Assembly (NCBI GenBank): GCA_016839705.1
Contig: JAEOTR010000024.1
Span: forward strand, 1-64,000
Length of the DNA stretch: 64,000 nucleotides
Direction: 5' to 3'
Source of the DNA: Promethearchaeota archaeon
GTDB lineage: Archaea > Asgardarchaeota > Lokiarchaeia > Sigyniarchaeales > SOKP01
How positions within the stretch are numbered: position 1 is the stretch's first letter; the number at the start of each line of letters is the position of its first letter. Both the position numbers and the translations under genes were made by a program. This document shows, one piece after another, positions 53,569 through 62,656 of this stretch. The notes below the pieces were generated by a model that did no database searches, was not told where the DNA came from, and worked only from the letters and a program-made list of their open reading frames with translations.

Positions 53569-55956
53569 TTACTTTACTTTTTCTTTAGTTCTTTCTTTTT
53601 TCTCAGATGAAAGGACTTTTGTATATTCATTAGGTCGTATGGGGCCTAATTTTTCTAATATTTCTTTAAATTCTTTTATAACTTTCGCGAATTTTTCTCC
53701 TTCACCGGCATCAATACTAATAATTTTGACTCGATTCTCGTTAATCCCTGCTTCTGTTAACATTTCTTTTATACTTTCGTATCGAAACGTCGCTTTAACA
53801 AACCCTTCTTCATAATGGCAATCTTGAGGATAACACCCCGCGATTAACACACCATCAGCACCATAAAAAAAACTTTCAAAGACTAAAGAAGGATTAAGCA
53901 TTGCGGTACACATGACGTGAACGGCTCTGATATTTGTCGGATAAGTTATTTTACTTGTTCCCGCGAGATCAGCACCAAGATATGAACACCAATTACATAA
54001 AAATGCTATAATTAAAGGTGATTCACTTTTTTGTTTTAAAATTGATTGAATTTGAGCAGATATCTGGGTTTTGGTGAATCCTGGTATATATAAAGCATCA
54101 GAATGACACATAGCAGCACAAGCACCACAACCAGAACAGTTTTCTTTTATAATTTCTAATTGATTGTCTTCGATTTTTAATGCATTATATACACAAGAAT
54201 CAAGGCATAATCTACATAGATCGCATTTCTCTCTATCGAGGTATACAATATGGGGATCTAATTCAACTTTTCCTTTTGCTATTAGTGAAATGGCTTTAGA
54301 TGCAGCACTTTCAGCTTGAGCGATACTTGAAGGAATATCTTTTGGTCCTTGTATGGCACCAGCTAAGAAAATTCCATTTAACGTAGTTTCTGACGGTCTT
54401 ACTTTTAGATGTTTCTCGAGTATAAAACCATAAGGATCTAGAGACACGTTTAAAATATTACTCAATTTATCTGTTCCCTCTGCGGGTTCGATGCCAACTG
54501 CTAAGACAACTAAATCTGTTTTATTCTCAAATATACTGTTTTCAATTACATCTTCACCTTGAATCAATAGTTGATCTGAAGTATCATTTTTTAGGACGGC
54601 GGAGATACTACTCTTAATAAATCTAATTCCAAAAGTTTCTCTAGCTCTGTTATAAAATTCTTCACAATTCTTACCGGTGGCTCTTATATCGTTATAGTAT
54701 ATACTGATCTCCGTTTCGGGGTTTTCCTTTTTAATTAAAACTGCTTGTTTAATCGATGCATTACAGCAAGTTTGACTGCAGTATTCTCGGTGAATTTGTT
54801 TATTCCTTGAACCTACGCATAAGATAAATGATATTTTTTTCGGTTTAAGACCGCTTGATGGTTTTATCACTCTTCCATGAGTTGGACCATCATTATTAAG
54901 TAATCTTTCCATTTGCATTGTAGTTATTACATCTGGATTTTTAAGGTAATTGAATTCACCAAGTAAGGAAGGATCAAAGGTTTTCAAGCCTGTTGCAACT
55001 ATAATTGATCCAACTTCTATATTCAAAGTTTCAGGCTCCTGATCGAAATCTATTGCATCCCTTTCTCCACATGCTTGTTGACAGGCTTTACAGCCTATGC
55101 AGTATTCCTCAAGAATATTAGGAAGCAAAGGTATTGCTTGAGGGAAAGTGATATCTATAGCTTTTCGGGGAAAGAAAGTCTCTTCAATATCAATTGGGCA
55201 TACCTCTCGACATATGTCGATACACCCCACGCATACTTCTTCCTTAATAAAACGGGGTTTTTTTGTTATTGAAACATCAAAATTCCCAATATAACCCTCA
55301 ACTTTCTCAACGGTAGAATAAGTTATAAGCTCAATATTAGGATGATCTTTTACTTCTGTCATTAATGGACCGAGGATACAAATCGAACAGTCTAATGTAG
55401 GAAAGGTCTTATCAAACAATGCCATGTGACCTCCAATCGTAGGTTTTCTTTCAACCAAATATACCTTATATCCTGCTTCAGCTATAACTAATGCAGCTTT
55501 GATTCCTGCTATACCACCCCCTATAACTAAGGTAGACGGAAGGATTGTAGAATATTGAACATCTAAGGGCTCTAAAAGTTTAACTTGTTCTATTGCCATA
55601 TTTATTTGATCAATTGCCTTTCTTGTAGCTTTTTCTGGTTGATCAGCATGAACCCAGGAATTTTGTTCTCTTATGTTAGCAAAAGATATTAAAAATTGAT
55701 TAATTCCTGCTTTCTCGATAGTCTTTCGAAAGAGTAAACCATGGAGTTTAAATGAACAGGCAGCTATTACTACTCTATCTATTTTTACTGCTTTTACCTC
55801 ATCGATAACCTTATTTAATCCTGATTCAGAACATAAATACGTGTCTCTAAATACATGAATTTCAGGTTTTTGGCTAAAATGTTCAATCAAATATTCATTG
55901 TCAATTGTACCGCTTATATTCTTTCCACAATCACAAATAAATAAGCCAATTTTCAA
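53569..55956 (-). CDS. hdrA: HdrA-like flavo-iron-sulfur protein fused to an MvhD domain
   Basis: A 795-residue fusion. After an N-terminal HdrA domain it has the FAD motif GGGIAG (146-151), ferredoxin sites C242/245/249/253 and C286/289/292/296, a CSQTCC cysteine cluster (393-398), two C-terminal ferredoxin sites (C578/581/584/588 and C607/610/613/617) and an MvhD-type [2Fe-2S] domain (C654, C657, C683, C708, C713). HdrA bifurcates electrons between heterodisulfide and ferredoxin using H2, formate or F420 partners. No hdrB, hdrC or hydrogenase gene is nearby, so its partners are encoded elsewhere. Fusion to MvhD allows direct electron entry. Confidence 0.92.
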   Translation of the reverse strand: MKIGLFICDCGKNISGTIDNEYLIEHFSQKPEIHVFRDTYLCSESGLNKVIDEVKAVKIDRVVIAACSFKLHGLLFRKTIEKAGINQFLISFANIREQNSWVHADQPEKATRKAIDQINMAIEQVKLLEPLDVQYSTILPSTLVIGGGIAGIKAALVIAEAGYKVYLVERKPTIGGHMALFDKTFPTLDCSICILGPLMTEVKDHPNIELITYSTVEKVEGYIGNFDVSITKKPRFIKEEVCVGCIDICREVCPIDIEETFFPRKAIDITFPQAIPLLPNILEEYCIGCKACQQACGERDAIDFDQEPETLNIEVGSIIVATGLKTFDPSLLGEFNYLKNPDVITTMQMERLLNNDGPTHGRVIKPSSGLKPKKISFILCVGSRNKQIHREYCSQTCCNASIKQAVLIKKENPETEISIYYNDIRATGKNCEEFYNRARETFGIRFIKSSISAVLKNDTSDQLLIQGEDVIENSIFENKTDLVVLAVGIEPAEGTDKLSNILNVSLDPYGFILEKHLKVRPSETTLNGIFLAGAIQGPKDIPSSIAQAESAASKAISLIAKGKVELDPHIVYLDREKCDLCRLCLDSCVYNALKIEDNQLEIIKENCSGCGACAAMCHSDALYIPGFTKTQISAQIQSILKQKSESPLIIAFLCNWCSYLGADLAGTSKITYPTNIRAVHVMCTAMLNPSLVFESFFYGADGVLIAGCYPQDCHYEEGFVKATFRYESIKEMLTEAGINENRVKIISIDAGEGEKFAKVIKEFKEILEKLGPIRPNEYTKVLSSEKKERTKEKVK

Positions 55957-56080
55957 TTTAATACCACTTGTATATATTAAATTTTTCGCAATTCTATGGT
56001 TAATATAGAGTTAAGTTTTTATTAATTATTCCTAATAATTAGTAAAAGTCGAGGTTAGCTCTTCTTTATAATCTAAAATT

Positions 56081-56692
56081 TTATTTAACCTCCTTAAGCT
56101 TTTTTTTTGGCAGAAATGGATAGACTTTAAGAATATCAAAATTTTTTCCTTTTATTTTAAGGAAATACTTCTTCTCCATCTCATATTCTGCATTTGCCCA
56201 TTTTTGAATTTCTTGAGGATCATAATATCTGCCTTTTCCTTTAAGAGAAGCTTGTAAACCTGGACATTTTTTGGAATATTCTATAACCTTTTTTCTACTA
56301 GTCACCATCATCTTCCAAAAAGGAAAGCATCGACATTGAAATGGGCGAGCATTATGGACAGTACAGCGATTTTTTTCATCTAAAAAATGACAGTGTTCAT
56401 CACCTCCAGTGAAAGCAAACCCAAGAGTTTTGAATTTGTAGGTTTTACCTCTAGTAGCTCCGGGTTCTTTCCAGAAAAAACTATCATTAATTACCTTAAC
56501 GTACTTTTCTGCAAACTTCTTTAAGCCCTCTTCACCCTCGATATTTAAGAATTTAGCTAATCGAAGAATATCGTCTTTATATAAATACACTTCACCCTCA
56601 TTGAACCCTCTACAACAATCACCACACATTTGACATGAGAATTCAATTCCGTTCTCAAGACTCTTCGAAATCTTGATTTCTTCAGATGTCAA
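56081..56692 (-). CDS. YkgJ-type cysteine-cluster protein
   Basis: A 203-residue protein of the YkgJ/CxxCxxCC family. CQMCGDCC near residues 20-27 and CTVHNARPFQCRCFPFW near 110-126 form the cluster, probably an Fe-S or zinc site. Members of this family are often near Fe-S or redox genes and are of unknown function. The gene lies downstream of nothing obvious; the DNA methylase starts on the opposite strand 107 bp away. Confidence 0.82.
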   Translation of the reverse strand: MTSEEIKISKSLENGIEFSCQMCGDCCRGFNEGEVYLYKDDILRLAKFLNIEGEEGLKKFAEKYVKVINDSFFWKEPGATRGKTYKFKTLGFAFTGGDEHCHFLDEKNRCTVHNARPFQCRCFPFWKMMVTSRKKVIEYSKKCPGLQASLKGKGRYYDPQEIQKWANAEYEMEKKYFLKIKGKNFDILKVYPFLPKKKLKEVK

Positions 56693-56799
56693 GTTAACTA
56701 ATTTTAATCAGATTATAATTTAATAAATAATATTGAAGTATTTAATTAATATTTAAATATTAATTATAGTTGGGAATTAAGATAAAGGAGTTTTGATGT

Positions 56800-59061
56800 T
56801 TGGTTAATAATTTAGTATTCAAGGATAAGCTTGATTTAGATCTCCATTATGTTAATGATGTTATTAAAGACCTAGAAGTAATTTTAGTTAGAAATAATAT
56901 TCGAAGTGATTTTCGGTTCAAACAATGGTTAACCGACTTTCAACACATATATGGGGATAAAGAGACAAATCTCCGTCTCTATATATGCAATTCTATCGTA
57001 TATTTTATAGGCCTTCTTTTTATCTCTAAGTTTGTTCTTGATGAAAAAAATACGTTTACAAAAAATAAAACCTTATTAGAAGACTTGAAAGAATTTGAGA
57101 TTAAAATAGAAACCAATTTTAAGGATCTTAGGATTATTGAGTTTGAATACTTTAAACCATTTTTTTTAATTTCTGAAGAGGAAAATTTAAGTTTATTTAC
57201 TAAACTTATTTTAAAAATAAGAAATACCTTTTTCAACCCATTAATCGAACCAGAATATATATTTGATTTTATTACGCAGAACTTAATCCCCCCAATTTTA
57301 AAACACAGCTCAGGTGAATATTATACACCCCCATTTCTAGTAAAAAAGATGGTGGAAGAATCATACTCATTAGGAGAAACTGTTCTTGATCCTTGTTGTG
57401 GTTCTGGAAATTTTATAGTTGGATTGATAAAATATATTTTCTCTAAAGGAATTTCTAACAAAGATAAATTGGAAGCTATAAATAGAATATATGGCTTCGA
57501 TATTAATCCAATTTCAATTTTTACATCGAAAATTAACTTTCTCTTTTTATTAAAGGAAGAAATCTCTAATATTAAACTAAATTTCTTTGTAAAAGATTTC
57601 TTGTTTCAAGAAAGGAATGATTTAAAAGACAGATTTGATTTGATCATAGGTAATCCTCCTTGGTATACCTACAGAGATGTAAATTCTATAGATTACCAAG
57701 AAAGATTAAAAAATCTCGCAGAAAATCTTGAAATTAAACCACGCCCTAAAAATCTTTTAAACTTGGAAATATCTACGTTATTTTTTTTTAAAGCGAATTA
57801 CTATTATCTAAAAAACCAAGCGAAGATTTTTTTTGTAATTACAAAGGGAGTTATAACCGGTTCCCATGCCTCCAGATTCCGAAATTTTAAAGGTTTTTCA
57901 GATATAAGAATATGGGAATTCGATAAAAAAATCGAAAAGATATTTAATATTGATTTTGTTTGCCTTTATGCCCAAAAACAGCAAAACAGAGAAATTAATT
58001 CTCCTTATGAAATCCCCTCTTACCAATTTGTGTTAAAGGATGATAATATAGAAATTAGCTATTTTAGTATAGTTAACTTAGAATTAAAAAAGGTAGAAAC
58101 TCTTATTCCTTTCTCAATTGAACAAAAGGGAGAGAAAATATTTGTTAAAAAACTAATTCCAAAGGATAAATTGGGTGATTTACTGCCTATGGAAGAAAGC
58201 TATTACAAACCTCTCTTTCATAAGGGAGCAGATTTAAATCCAAGAAATTTAATTTTTATAAAGTTCACAGAATTAGATGCTCTACGAGTAAAAATAAATC
58301 CTGATGAACGTATTTTTAAACGAGCTAAAATTCCATGGAATAAAATAGAATATAGAGATAAAATTGTTGAGAAAAAATATTTGTTTAAAGTTCTTAAAAG
58401 TACAGAATTGGTAAAATTTCATCTCTATGATCATTATCAGGTGTTCTTACCCCTTAATAAAGAGGACTTGAGCTTCGATTATAATAGCCTAGAGGAAAAT
58501 TCAAAGAGTTTTTATGATCATATTAATGAAACATATCTGAATAATAAAAAAGAGACAACTGCTCATAATTCCTTAATGGAAAACCTTAATCGATGGGCTA
58601 AATTGATCAATCCAAGGCAATTATCAAAAATCAAGGTAGTATACAATAATTCAGGTTCGACACTAAACTCCGCTGTTGTCGAAGGAGACTTTTTGATAAC
58701 AGGAGATTTAAGTTTTTATGATACCTATGATCTTAATGAAGCACACTATTTATCCGCAATCTTGAATTCTAACATCTTAAGTGAGCAAATTAAAATTATG
58801 AAAAGTTCACGACATATATTCAAACTACCATTCAATATTCCTATTAGTAAATTTGATTTAAAGAATTCTAATCATCAACATCTAGCGCAATTGGGTAAGA
58901 AGGGATATGATATGGCTATGCATATTATTAGCTCTATTTATAAAAAGAGTATGGATAAAATTTCTAAGAATAAGATTCAAACTATTTTAAATAAAGAGCT
59001 AAAACCTATTTTGAATCAAATTGATGAATTTGTGATTAAAGAATTTCCCTCAATAAATTAA
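56800..59061 (+). CDS. Adenine-specific N6 DNA methylase, Eco57I-like, no nuclease seen
   Basis: A 753-residue methyltransferase starting with TTG. An N-terminal helical domain precedes the motif X-like GEYYTPPFLV (about 173), motif I DPCCGSGNF (about 199) and motif IV NPPWYTY (about 286), all typical of N6-adenine methylases of the Eco57I/type IIG or BREX-PglX style. The long C-terminal half is probably the DNA-recognition domain. I see no PD-x-ExK nuclease motif and no neighbouring restriction or BREX/DISARM gene, so it looks like an orphan methylase. The Ras-like GTPase begins 123 bp downstream on the same strand. Confidence 0.85.
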   Translation: MVNNLVFKDKLDLDLHYVNDVIKDLEVILVRNNIRSDFRFKQWLTDFQHIYGDKETNLRLYICNSIVYFIGLLFISKFVLDEKNTFTKNKTLLEDLKEFEIKIETNFKDLRIIEFEYFKPFFLISEEENLSLFTKLILKIRNTFFNPLIEPEYIFDFITQNLIPPILKHSSGEYYTPPFLVKKMVEESYSLGETVLDPCCGSGNFIVGLIKYIFSKGISNKDKLEAINRIYGFDINPISIFTSKINFLFLLKEEISNIKLNFFVKDFLFQERNDLKDRFDLIIGNPPWYTYRDVNSIDYQERLKNLAENLEIKPRPKNLLNLEISTLFFFKANYYYLKNQAKIFFVITKGVITGSHASRFRNFKGFSDIRIWEFDKKIEKIFNIDFVCLYAQKQQNREINSPYEIPSYQFVLKDDNIEISYFSIVNLELKKVETLIPFSIEQKGEKIFVKKLIPKDKLGDLLPMEESYYKPLFHKGADLNPRNLIFIKFTELDALRVKINPDERIFKRAKIPWNKIEYRDKIVEKKYLFKVLKSTELVKFHLYDHYQVFLPLNKEDLSFDYNSLEENSKSFYDHINETYLNNKKETTAHNSLMENLNRWAKLINPRQLSKIKVVYNNSGSTLNSAVVEGDFLITGDLSFYDTYDLNEAHYLSAILNSNILSEQIKIMKSSRHIFKLPFNIPISKFDLKNSNHQHLAQLGKKGYDMAMHIISSIYKKSMDKISKNKIQTILNKELKPILNQIDEFVIKEFPSIN

Positions 59062-59184
59062 AAATCTCGTTTGTTATGGAAAAAAAAGTAAAATTGAATT
59101 GTAAAAAATAAGGGTGTACTAAAATAAATAGGTGTTTTAATTTTTACATAGTATATACCCATTCATAATTAAATAGATTGAATT

Positions 59185-59703
59185 TTGCGTAATTATATCT
59201 TTAAAATTTTAATCACCGGAAATGCAACTGTAGGAAAAACGAGTTTACTGCGGAGATACGTAGATGGGATGTTCGATGACTCTAGTGTTATGACTGTTGG
59301 TGTAGATTTTTTCACGATGGATCTATTCTTTGATAATGTACATTGTTCATTACAGCTCTGGGATCTAGGAGGACAAAAACGATTTCGGTATCTTCTTGAG
59401 AATTATGTAATGGGTGCGAGAGGTGCTCTCCTTCTATTTGATTTAACAAGGATGCCAAAAATAGGAGATATTCTGGAATGGGTAAATATTGCCAGACTTC
59501 ATGATATAAATTTACCAATAATATTAGTTGGAACAAAAAATGATTTAGAAGATTACATTGCTGTTGATGATGAAAGTGCTTTCCACATAAAAAATGCTTT
59601 TAATATGATTGACTATATAAAAACTTCTGCTAAAACGGGATATAATGTTGAGACAGTTTTTGAACTCTTAGCGAAGAGACTTACTGAAGTTAGTAAATAT
59701 TGA
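59185..59703 (+). CDS. Small Ras/Rab-like GTPase
   Basis: A 172-residue GTPase, length typical of the superfamily, with a TTG start. G1 is GNATVGKT (12-19), G2 includes T37, G3 is WDLGGQ (59-64), G4 TKND (117-120, in place of NKxD) and G5 TSAK (147-150). The Q64 expected for catalysis is present, and GG instead of AG in G3 is Arf/SRbeta-like. No C-terminal prenylation cysteine exists, so membrane attachment would need a partner. Asgard genomes are rich in such GTPases. It is followed after 26 bp by an MBL-fold hydrolase in the same operon. Confidence 0.92.
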   Translation: MRNYIFKILITGNATVGKTSLLRRYVDGMFDDSSVMTVGVDFFTMDLFFDNVHCSLQLWDLGGQKRFRYLLENYVMGARGALLLFDLTRMPKIGDILEWVNIARLHDINLPIILVGTKNDLEDYIAVDDESAFHIKNAFNMIDYIKTSAKTGYNVETVFELLAKRLTEVSKY

Positions 59704-59729
59704 TTAGAGGTAGTAAAAAAAAGTAAATC

Positions 59730-60536
59730 ATGAACGACGAATTAGTATTTCTTGGATCTGGTGGCGGAAGGCATCATATAAGGACTCAACATCGAGCCAC
59801 AGGAGGATTCTTATATAAGTTCAATGGAATTACATCGCACATTGATCCAGGACCCGGTGCTATTGTCAGGATGAATCAATATGGAGAGGATCCTGTAAAA
59901 ACAGAGTTATTTATTATTACTCATTCACATATTGATCATTACAATGATGCTAGCGCAATAATCGAAAGTTCAAGAGAACTACTACATGATAAAAACTATA
60001 ATTATTATAAGAAAGGTGTATTGATAACAACTGATGACGTAGTTCGCCTTATTTCCGATTATCATTTGCAAATGGTGGAAGAAATTGTTAAATTAAAAGC
60101 AGGTGATACATTCAAATATAAAGATGTTGAAATTATAGGAACTAAAGTTGTTCATTCTCCACATAATGAAGGATTTGGAATACGATTTAACCTTGAAAAC
60201 TATTCTTTAGCATATACTAGTGATACAATGGTTTTTGACGGATTTTCAGAACAATTCAATGGCGTTAACATTCTCATTCTTAACCTACTGCGTCCTGATT
60301 CTGTTACCTGTAAACGACATGTTTGTACTGATGAAGTTATTCCTTATCTAAATCTTATTAACCCTCCATTAGAAACTTTGATCATAACTCATTTTGGTTC
60401 ATTTATGGATGGTCCTCGTTCAAAAAAAAATCATGTGCCTAGCCAAGTAGCAAAACTCCAAGAGAAAACCGATATTAAAAGAATAATCGCGGCTGAAGAT
60501 GGATTAAAACTAAAGGTAAAAGAATTATTAGCATAA
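59730..60536 (+). CDS. MBL-fold metallo-hydrolase
   Basis: A 268-residue metallo-beta-lactamase-fold protein. The metal motif HSHIDHYND lies near residue 69 (H-x-H-x-D-H), with a later H near VHSPHNEG and another Asp near YTSDTMVF. The GGGRHHIRTQHRATGG segment near the N-terminus suggests a tRNase Z/RNase J-like relative or a lactonase. No beta-CASP domain is present. It is in an operon with the Ras-like GTPase (26 bp gap). Substrate unknown. Confidence 0.85.
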   Translation: MNDELVFLGSGGGRHHIRTQHRATGGFLYKFNGITSHIDPGPGAIVRMNQYGEDPVKTELFIITHSHIDHYNDASAIIESSRELLHDKNYNYYKKGVLITTDDVVRLISDYHLQMVEEIVKLKAGDTFKYKDVEIIGTKVVHSPHNEGFGIRFNLENYSLAYTSDTMVFDGFSEQFNGVNILILNLLRPDSVTCKRHVCTDEVIPYLNLINPPLETLIITHFGSFMDGPRSKKNHVPSQVAKLQEKTDIKRIIAAEDGLKLKVKELLA

Positions 60537-60714
60537 ATCCATAGAAGAAAAATCGTCATCGATCTTAAATTTGGTAATAAGATTTTTTTTAATTAGAAAG
60601 GTTTTGTAATAATTTGAGATGTATTAATATATCTAGCTAATTTATGTCTCAATAATTGTATAAAATCTACGAACCTTATTTGAATTAATACTTTTAATTA
60701 AAAAGAAAAAAAGA

Positions 60715-60985
60715 AGGCCCCAAGAATTCGAGCAAATTTTTAAAATCAGGGAGAGAATTAAACTCGTGAGAGTTTAATAGAGGGCGAATTTTGGAGGAGC
60801 CCTAAACGGACCTCCCTATCCAATGTTTCTCGAATTCATATTGGACACTTCCTAAATGATGGTAGAGTTTCTATTTATAAAAACTAATTGGTTATAAAAT
60901 ATTTATGTTCTAGTGTCGAGAACAAATGAGATTTCACTCCCGAAGGGGGAAATAGTTGAATTTTCAAACTTTTATTTTTTTATTA
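60715..60985 (+). ncRNA. Candidate structured RNA with nested stems and pseudoknot
   Basis: The segment contains exactly complementary strands that nest. P1 is GAATTCGAG (60724-60732) with CTCGAATTC (60829-60837). P2 is AGGGAG (60748-60753) with CTCCCT (60812-60817). P3 is a perfect 9-bp hairpin capped by GTGA, a GNRA-type tetraloop (60757-60778). P4 is AGGGC (60781-60785) with GCCCT (60799-60803). A further stem, TCCAAT (60819-60824) with ATTGGA (60840-60845), encloses the 3' P1 strand, giving an apparent pseudoknot. Another hairpin (60931-60953) is followed by a T-rich run. I recognise no family; it lacks SRP helix 8 and RNase P cores. Confidence 0.55.
60970..60981 (+). terminator. T-rich terminator after the structured RNA candidate
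   Basis: A T tract interrupted by one A lies about 16 nt after the hairpin at 60931-60953. Together they look like the end of a transcript, consistent with a plus-strand RNA. Confidence 0.45.
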
Positions 60986-61124
60986 ATTAATTTTGAAACA
61001 TTTGATACAAGTATTTAAATAGTCAAAAGTGAAAAAAGAGAATTCATGGCACTTGAGTCTTGAAATTCAGAAGTTATATTCGATATTAATACTTTTCCTT
61101 GATTTAATTAATTTTTAGCAAAAA

Positions 61125-61286
61125 TCACTTGCTAATTGGGATCCAAAATCGGCATACGATGCATTGATGAATAGTTTGATATTCTTCTTCACTAGAATGA
61201 TTCATTCGAATCTTTTTTGTAATCATCACGTTGCCGCACTTTTCACATAAAACTAGGTCTTTTGGTTTTAACTTATGTGCGACCAT
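61125..61286 (-). CDS. Small zinc-ribbon protein (53 aa)
   Basis: A short frame from ATG 61286 to TGA 61125. It encodes CEKC (C14, C17) and CIVC (C42, C45), one four-cysteine zinc site, with a Lys-rich N-terminus and a helical middle. The paired CxxC spacing and a frame free of stops support a real gene. Unknown function; similar free-standing ribbons appear elsewhere in this window. Confidence 0.6.
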   Translation of the reverse strand: MVAHKLKPKDLVLCEKCGNVMITKKIRMNHSSEEEYQTIHQCIVCRFWIPISK

Positions 61287-61477
61287 CTTTGAAATCCCGG
61301 GAGTTCTACTATTTTAAATTGAACAAAAAACTTGATGAAAAGAATTATTCTTGTTAAAACAACCCTTTTATATAAAAAGAATACTTTTTTTAATATTTAA
61401 ATGATTGTTTGAGTAAAGAGTTATGTACGATCTACCAAAAATTGCTTTTTTTAGGAATTTTTATCATTATGATCATT

Positions 61478-62356
61478 TTATTTCAACACAGTAATGATGA
61501 TAGCTATAAAAATCAAACCACATCCAAGCCACCCAAATAAGGAAAGTATTTCATTTCCAATAATAAATCCAAATAATGCAGCAAAAACGGGTTCGAGGGT
61601 AAAAATAATTGCGGTTTGTGTTGGACCTTGATACTGCTGGCTCCAATTTTGAAATAATATCGTCAGAGTCATCACACCAATGCCCATATAAACCATTACC
61701 CCCCAAAACGATGGAGAAAACGATAAAGATGCATAAGACTCTCCTAATAACAATGAACTAATAAAACTCGCAGATGATATCACAGCCATTTGTATCATTG
61801 AATAAGAATAAATGTCAACAAGCGGGACGTATTTGTCAGTATAAATAATAAAAAACGCCCAGAAAAATGCACTTACTAATACTATTAAATCGCCAAGGAT
61901 TATTCCCCTCTCACCTTCTAATAATAGAAAAGCCATACCTGCGACAGAAAGGGCTACTGCTATCCAAATTCTTTTGTTTAATAGCTTTTTAAACCCAAAC
62001 CAAGCAAAAAAAGGAACAATAATAGCGCTCAATCCTGTGACAAAGCCAGCTTTTCCCGCTGTTGTTGTTTGAAGCCCGTATGTTTGAATAGCATATCCAA
62101 AAAAATATATCATTCCTGTGAAAAGACTCATTAAAAGTGTTTTTTTATTAAGATTTTTTAAGTGAAAAAACAATGGGGCGAATCCTAAAAATGCGATGGC
62201 GAACCGCACTCCCATGTAGAGAAATATAGGAACATCTTCAGTTATGTTTTTAGTGAGAATGAATGAGGTCCCCCATAATACAGTAGTGAGGATTAAGAGA
62301 AATATTGCAATTAAACTTTTATTTGATGAAGATATAGATTGTGTGCTTTTCACCAT
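61478..62356 (-). CDS. EamA/DMT-superfamily transporter
   Basis: A 292-residue membrane protein counted from the internal ATG at 62356 (MVKSTQS); the frame extends 13 residues further upstream to 62395. About ten hydrophobic helices form two EamA repeats (WGTSFILTKN near the N-terminus and a second copy from SAFFWAFFIIY). The family exports metabolites such as amino acids or nucleosides; substrate unknown. It is convergent with the small ribbon gene's direction of flow and divergent from the DUF39 gene. Confidence 0.88.
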   Translation of the reverse strand: MVKSTQSISSSNKSLIAIFLLILTTVLWGTSFILTKNITEDVPIFLYMGVRFAIAFLGFAPLFFHLKNLNKKTLLMSLFTGMIYFFGYAIQTYGLQTTTAGKAGFVTGLSAIIVPFFAWFGFKKLLNKRIWIAVALSVAGMAFLLLEGERGIILGDLIVLVSAFFWAFFIIYTDKYVPLVDIYSYSMIQMAVISSASFISSLLLGESYASLSFSPSFWGVMVYMGIGVMTLTILFQNWSQQYQGPTQTAIIFTLEPVFAALFGFIIGNEILSLFGWLGCGLIFIAIIITVLK

Positions 62357-62474
62357 AATTCCTTTAATTAACCTTCTAGTAATTGTAGAAAACAAATTAA
62401 TAATATAAATTATTCTGAATGTAATCGGGATTTAAAAGTTAAAGCCTTAAATTTCTATCAATCAGCTTAAATTA

Positions 62475-62517
62475 TGCCAGGACTACTTGAATTTTTATTA
62501 GTAAAAATCCTAAGGCA
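62475..62517. promoter_or_regulatory. Hairpin in the divergent intergenic region
   Basis: A stem-loop with three stacked segments: TGCC with GGCA, AGG with CCT, and ATTTTTA with TAAAAAT closed by TTAG. It lies between the divergent DMT transporter and DUF39 genes, about 140 bp before the latter's start. It may be a leader element or a regulator-binding dyad. No riboswitch family is recognised. Confidence 0.35.
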
Positions 62518-62656
62518 CTTTGAAAATATCACCCTCAAGGATATTTTATGATGTAGATGCATAATTATGGTATTGAATATTTATTAAGGATATATTCGTT
62601 TTAGATTTAAAGCTAAATATGTCAAATATGAATATTTAAAAAAATTAGGTGATATT

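Larger units (their letters stand above)
60537..61124. other. Gene-poor region with a structured RNA candidate
   Basis: A 588-bp stretch with no credible ORF. Its core, about 60715-60985, is a strongly self-complementary segment annotated separately. The flanks at 60537-60714 and 60986-61124 are AT-rich and show nothing else I recognise. Confidence 0.5.

Noticed and set aside
60715-60985. SRP (7S) RNA
   Set aside because: A GTGA tetraloop resembles SRP helix 6, but the helix 8 core with its GGAA-type loop and AGCAG side is missing, and the ends do not pair as in archaeal SRP RNA.
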